A stretch of DNA of 9,005 nt from Gammaproteobacteria bacterium (GTDB taxonomy: Bacteria; Pseudomonadota; Gammaproteobacteria; GCA-001735895), in assembly GCA_029882955.1 (NCBI GenBank), contig JAOUJX010000153.1, positions 1 through 9,005 of the forward strand, in the 5' to 3' direction. The translations under genes were made by a program, and so were the position numbers. Shown here one piece after another: positions 6,182-9,005 of the stretch. Numbering within the stretch: position 1 is the first letter of the stretch; every line of letters begins with the position of its first letter. The notes below the pieces were generated by a model that saw only the letters and a program-made list of their open reading frames with translations, did not search any database and was not told where the DNA came from.

Positions 6182-8521
6182 TCAATGATTGGTACTGCTA
6201 ATCTTGAACTGCCCTACTGCTGTACGTAAATCGTCCGCCAATTGCTTAAGTTCGATGCTCGCCTGCTCGGTTTTCTGAGCCCCTTCCGTGGTCGATTCTG
6301 AAACAGACGCGATAGCTGCAATGCTATCTCCCACTGCTTCTGTAACATCACGTTGTCTGGCGGAAGCTTCGACTATCTGGGCATTCATCCTGGTAATCTC
6401 GGCGATAGAATCGGCGACGGTATGTAGGGCACCAGAAGTCTGATTCGAATCGGAGACACTAAGTTCAGCCTGCTCCCGACCCCGCGACATTACTGTAACC
6501 GCATCACGCGCACCGGACTGCAGACTCTCGATAATATGTTGAATTTCCTCGGTCGACTCCTGGGTGCGGCTGGCGAGGGTACGCACTTCATCGGCAACCA
6601 CTGCGAACCCGCGTCCATGCTCACCTGCACGCGCCGCTTCAATTGCCGCGTTGAGCGCAAGTAAATTAGTTTGTTCGGCAACACTACGAATAACGTCGAG
6701 AACCCCACCGATTTTGTCACTATCGTCCGCCAGTTTTGAAATGACCTCTGAAGCCCGATCAACTTCCTTTGCCAACCCGGTAATAGAAGCAGTAGCCGAA
6801 GCGACTAATTGATTACCTTCCAGGGCCTTATCATTGGCCTCTTTCGCGGCACGATTGGCATCGTCGGCGTGAGCACCGACAACATTTACCGTGGTGGCCA
6901 TTTGCTGCATAGCATTGCCAACGCGGTCAGTCTCATTTTTCTGTTTGAGGACATCCTGACTGGTAACCGAGCTAACCTCTTTAACATTGGCGGACGCATT
7001 CGCCATCGAGTCGGCGCTGGTAGCGACCATGGCTATAATTCCATGCAATTTCTCGAGCATGAGATTCAACGAGTTCACTATGCCAACGGTAACTTCGCCC
7101 TGCTTACTATTTAATCGTCGAGCGAGATCTGACTCTCTTTCGATTTCCCCGATCTCCTTAGTCAATCGATAAATTGGCGCAGTTAGTCGACTGGCAAACA
7201 ACCATCCCAAAAAACTGGTGATAGCGATCATAACAACGGCAATGGCAAGAGACGATTTAAGCAAGAATACGGATAAATCACTGGCCGGCTTAAATGCTTC
7301 GGCCTCATCCATTTCACTCATGATTACCCAGTTCACACCTGCTATGTCCACGCTGGAAAATGCCGATAACACCGAAACACCTCGATAATCAGGAAATATA
7401 TCGAAACCTGTCTCTCCTTTTAACGCTCTGTCCACGCCGACGGTATCAGCCTTTTGCAGTAATACAGTAGTTCCTTTAGCCTCCATTTCTTTGAGCTGGA
7501 CTACATCTTCCCCATTATTCGCCATCATTTCCTTATAGCTCTGCGGCGACTGCAGCAGGAATCGACTACTCGATCGCATCTTGCCATCCGCACCAACGAG
7601 ATAGGTTTCACCCGAAGCACCAAGACCGACCTGTTGCCACTGTTGGCTGCTCGTCATAATCTGATTGAGTCTATCGCCCGGTATCTGGAAAATGAGCACA
7701 CTGACTTTCTTATCATCGTTATAAACGGGAGCAGAGATGAAGGCTGCCGGATATCCATAAGACGGCGTATAAGCTGAAAAATCGGTCATATAGACAAAAT
7801 CCGGGGATTCTGCATTCGCGGCGGCACGAAAAGCTTCGGCGAGACCGCTATCGGCGTAAGGCCCGTCTATCAGTGAAGTTGCAAAATCGAGTTCTTTATA
7901 AACTGAATAGATAATTTCCCCACTATCTGGCTCAACCAGAAAGATATCGTAATAACCCGATTGCTCCAGAATGTATCGATATTGCAGATGAAATCGTTGG
8001 TGTACCCTGCTATACCTGGATTTATCACCGGGAAAGTCAAGCAGGTGCTTTTCGCCAAGGGGGTTAGCGTTTTCACTAATATATAGGCCTTGCAGCGTTA
8101 TCTGTTTTTCGCTGAGGCCGGATAGCAAATTGATTCCGGAAAAATCTTTTTGCGGATTCAGGGCCTCATATCTAGGTTGAAATTCGTTTGTATAGTAGTC
8201 GCTCAGGCCTTTCTTTCTGCTGGAAAATTCCGCTTCACTACCGCTGAGTATGGCACGAAATGCACTAACAAACTGGCGCGATGATTTAACCACCATGTCA
8301 TTCTTGGATACCGTTGCGATCTGTCCTCTAATGCCAAGAAAAAAATCTTCGACATGTGCTTTTTTCAATTCGCGCACCGATATCAACTTTTCTCGAACCT
8401 GCTCGACGATCTGCTCACCAGCGATTTTCTGGGCAACCCAGGTACCTCCGCTAATCGCCGATATCACTGGTACTGCTGCCAGCAACATCAACATCAACAT
8501 TAGTCGCTGTTTCATTTTCAT
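6182..8521 (-). CDS. Methyl-accepting chemotaxis protein with large periplasmic Cache-type sensor domain
   Basis: A 779-residue transmembrane chemoreceptor. TM1 is about residues 7-30. The periplasmic sensor (about 31-415) looks like a double Cache domain: GYYDIFLVEPDSGEIIYSV (189-207) and GASGETYLVGADGKMRSSSR (301-320) resemble two ligand-binding strand blocks. TM2 is about 418-444. HAMP follows at about 443-497 and the MCP signalling domain fills the rest, with the hairpin tip at about 609-655 (AEQTNLLALNAAIEAARAGE). It would relay an external small-molecule signal to CheA/CheW, and the ligand cannot be read from sequence. It ends in SSTNH without a CheR-binding pentapeptide, so adaptation may rely on the tailed partner receptor. 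ATG 8521 has only a weak ribosome site, and a second Met is two codons on (8515). A sigma-28 promoter stands upstream. The gene for the PAS-containing receptor follows after a gap of 75 bases (45 if its longer start is used), suggesting an operon. Confidence 0.94.
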   Translation of the reverse strand: MKMKQRLMLMLMLLAAVPVISAISGGTWVAQKIAGEQIVEQVREKLISVRELKKAHVEDFFLGIRGQIATVSKNDMVVKSSRQFVSAFRAILSGSEAEFSSRKKGLSDYYTNEFQPRYEALNPQKDFSGINLLSGLSEKQITLQGLYISENANPLGEKHLLDFPGDKSRYSRVHQRFHLQYRYILEQSGYYDIFLVEPDSGEIIYSVYKELDFATSLIDGPYADSGLAEAFRAAANAESPDFVYMTDFSAYTPSYGYPAAFISAPVYNDDKKVSVLIFQIPGDRLNQIMTSSQQWQQVGLGASGETYLVGADGKMRSSSRFLLQSPQSYKEMMANNGEDVVQLKEMEAKGTTVLLQKADTVGVDRALKGETGFDIFPDYRGVSVLSAFSSVDIAGVNWVIMSEMDEAEAFKPASDLSVFLLKSSLAIAVVMIAITSFLGWLFASRLTAPIYRLTKEIGEIERESDLARRLNSKQGEVTVGIVNSLNLMLEKLHGIIAMVATSADSMANASANVKEVSSVTSQDVLKQKNETDRVGNAMQQMATTVNVVGAHADDANRAAKEANDKALEGNQLVASATASITGLAKEVDRASEVISKLADDSDKIGGVLDVIRSVAEQTNLLALNAAIEAARAGEHGRGFAVVADEVRTLASRTQESTEEIQHIIESLQSGARDAVTVMSRGREQAELSVSDSNQTSGALHTVADSIAEITRMNAQIVEASARQRDVTEAVGDSIAAIASVSESTTEGAQKTEQASIELKQLADDLRTAVGQFKISSTNH

Positions 8522-8572
8522 ATTTTTACCATTCTGGTCCAGGAAAAGCCTGTACTTGGATAATTAATCAAT

Positions 8573-8599
8573 TCTTCGGCCAGCCCCGAAAAATCTTTA
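8573..8599 (-). promoter_or_regulatory. Sigma-28 (FliA) promoter for the chemoreceptor genes
   Basis: The minus strand reads TAAAGATT, an 11-base spacer, then GCCGAAGA. The FliA consensus is TAAAGTTT-N11-GCCGATAA. The -35 matches 7 of 8, the -10 matches 6 of 8, and the spacing is exact. Transcription would start near 8566, giving a leader of about 45 bases before ATG 8521. FliA control of chemoreceptor genes is the usual arrangement in flagellated gammaproteobacteria, so context and sequence agree. Confidence 0.8.
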
Positions 8600-8682
8600 A
8601 CGATTAAAAGCGTTCGAATTTCGAGTATAGTTAAGATTCGTAAAAATTCAGACTAAAGTGAGATAGCCATCAGAAGGGCGAA

Positions 8683-8750
8683 TTGACTCAAATTAAATGT
8701 AACCGTAAGGGGTAGTCGGGTCGTTGACTCATAATTACAGGTAACCGTAA
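8683..8750. repeat. Imperfect direct repeat TTGACTCA...GTAACCGTAA, two copies
   Basis: Copy A has TTGACTCA at 8683-8690 and GTAACCGTAA at 8699-8708. Copy B has TTGACTCA at 8724-8731 and GTAACCGTAA at 8741-8750. AATTA lies between the two blocks in both. The copies are 41-42 bases apart, about four helical turns. Paired repeats like this suggest protein-binding sites, either for a regulator or for a transposase at an element end, given the transposase-like relic that begins 13 bases after copy B. Neither role is proven. Confidence 0.75.
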
Positions 8751-8763
8751 CCGGGACTGTAAA

Positions 8764-8814
8764 ATGGGTAAAAATGAACGTCAGGCCTACTTGAATGCGA
8801 TTCGGCTGCGTTGA
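8764..8814 (+). pseudogene. Possible relic of a transposase N-terminus (16 codons)
   Basis: ATG 8764 opens MGKNERQAYLNAIRLR followed by TGA. The NERQAYLxAIRxR pattern recalls, from memory, the start of a family of integrase-core (DDE) transposases. The expected continuation is absent in all frames, so this would be a decayed end of an insertion element whose body has been lost. The match is short and unverified. It could be a chance reading frame. Confidence 0.3.
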
Positions 8815-8907
8815 TGAAATTATCATTTGCTCGAAATCACTGATTGAGAAATTTCGGCACAGGTAATGTACTATCTTGGCGATATGAGGCAGACATAAAG
8901 ACTAATC

Positions 8908-9005
8908 GTGCAAAGTAAAAGTAATGTGCCACCGCCAGTCATAACACGCGAAGCACAACGGGCGTTATCGTTGTCCAAAGCAATTGACGCCATTGGACAG
9001 GCTGA
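8908..9005 (+). CDS. Possible start of an unidentified gene, cut by the right edge
   Basis: From GTG 8908 an open frame runs to the edge (32 codons plus two bases). It reads VQSKSNVPPPVITREAQRAL and continues with a hydrophilic, amphipathic-looking stretch ending AIDAIGQA. A second in-frame GTG stands at 8926. An in-frame TAA at 8896-8898 rules out a longer form, and the two other plus-strand frames close early. A minus-strand frame is also open over this stretch but gives an implausible cysteine-rich peptide. No clear ribosome site is visible. I do not recognise the family, and coding status rests mainly on amino-acid composition and a weak promoter-like pair upstream. Confidence 0.42.
   Translation, partial: MQSKSNVPPPVITREAQRALSLSKAIDAIGQA

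Larger units (their letters stand above)
8600..8907. other. Intergenic stretch without a convincing intact gene
   Basis: About 300 bases, AT-rich in its left part, with stops in all frames that break any long ORF. It contains an imperfect direct repeat (8683-8750) and a 16-codon transposase-like fragment (8764-8814). A short inverted repeat CGAAAT/ATTTCG (8832-8837 and 8851-8856) has too long a loop and no T-tract to be a terminator. A weak plus-strand promoter-like pair (TTGAGA 8844-8849, TACTAT 8869-8874, 19-base spacer) precedes the possible gene at 8908. Confidence 0.6.

Noticed and set aside
8611..8620. Possible sigma-70 -10 (minus-strand TATACT) upstream of the Cache chemoreceptor
   Set aside because: Only a three-of-six -35 match exists at 17 bases, and the sigma-28 promoter closer to the gene is far better.
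8832..8856. Inverted repeat CGAAAT/ATTTCG as a terminator
   Set aside because: Six-base AT-rich stem, 13-base loop and no following T-tract.
1..9005. CRISPR arrays, tRNA or rRNA genes, prophage or toxin-antitoxin cassettes
   Set aside because: No regularly spaced repeats, no cloverleaf or rRNA signature, and no characteristic small gene pairs were seen on either strand.

Overview
The window looks like chromosomal DNA of a motile, facultatively anaerobic gammaproteobacterium. This is an inference from the family types, the FNR/Anr-type and NrdR-type operator sequences, the sigma-28 (FliA) flagellar-class promoter and the moderate base composition. No rRNA, tRNA or species marker is present, so I do not name a genus. 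Nearly everything recognisable is on the minus strand. Reading in the direction of transcription (right to left), the order is two chemoreceptors, then an anaerobic ribonucleotide reductase cluster, then a PAS-domain sensor cut by the left edge.

Right end (8522-9005): about 385 bases without a convincing gene. They hold a good sigma-28 promoter (8573-8599) pointing at the first chemoreceptor, an imperfect direct repeat (8683-8750) and a 16-codon relic resembling the start of a transposase (8764-8814). A possible plus-strand gene begins at GTG 8908 and runs off the edge.

Chemoreceptors (8521 to 4052): a 779-residue transducer has a large periplasmic double-Cache-like sensor. It is followed 75 bases downstream by a 684-residue transducer with almost no periplasmic domain, a cytoplasmic PAS domain and a C-terminal tail ending in WEEF, the CheR/CheB-tethering type of pentapeptide. 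They probably form one FliA-dependent transcription unit feeding the CheA/CheW array.

Anaerobic deoxynucleotide synthesis (4046 to 1050): the 108 bases before nrdD carry a compact control region. It has a TTGAC-N4-GTCAA FNR-type site centred exactly 41.5 bases upstream of an inferred start point, and a -10 element inside one of two NrdR boxes spaced 32 bp apart. Behind it lies nrdD (689 codons), which ends after the zinc motif and has no glycyl-radical motif. That missing C-terminal domain is encoded by a separate 53-codon ORF (1735-1896) in another frame. It has its own perfect Shine-Dalgarno sequence, overlaps nrdD by 23 bases and overlaps nrdG by 41 bases. nrdG (radical SAM activase) follows. 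The glycyl radical installed by NrdG would therefore sit on a separate 53-residue polypeptide. This split class III reductase is the most interesting feature of the window.

Left end (1-993): the N-terminal 331 residues of a PAS-PAS sensor protein whose output domain lies outside the window. It starts 56 bases after nrdG and may be co-transcribed with it.
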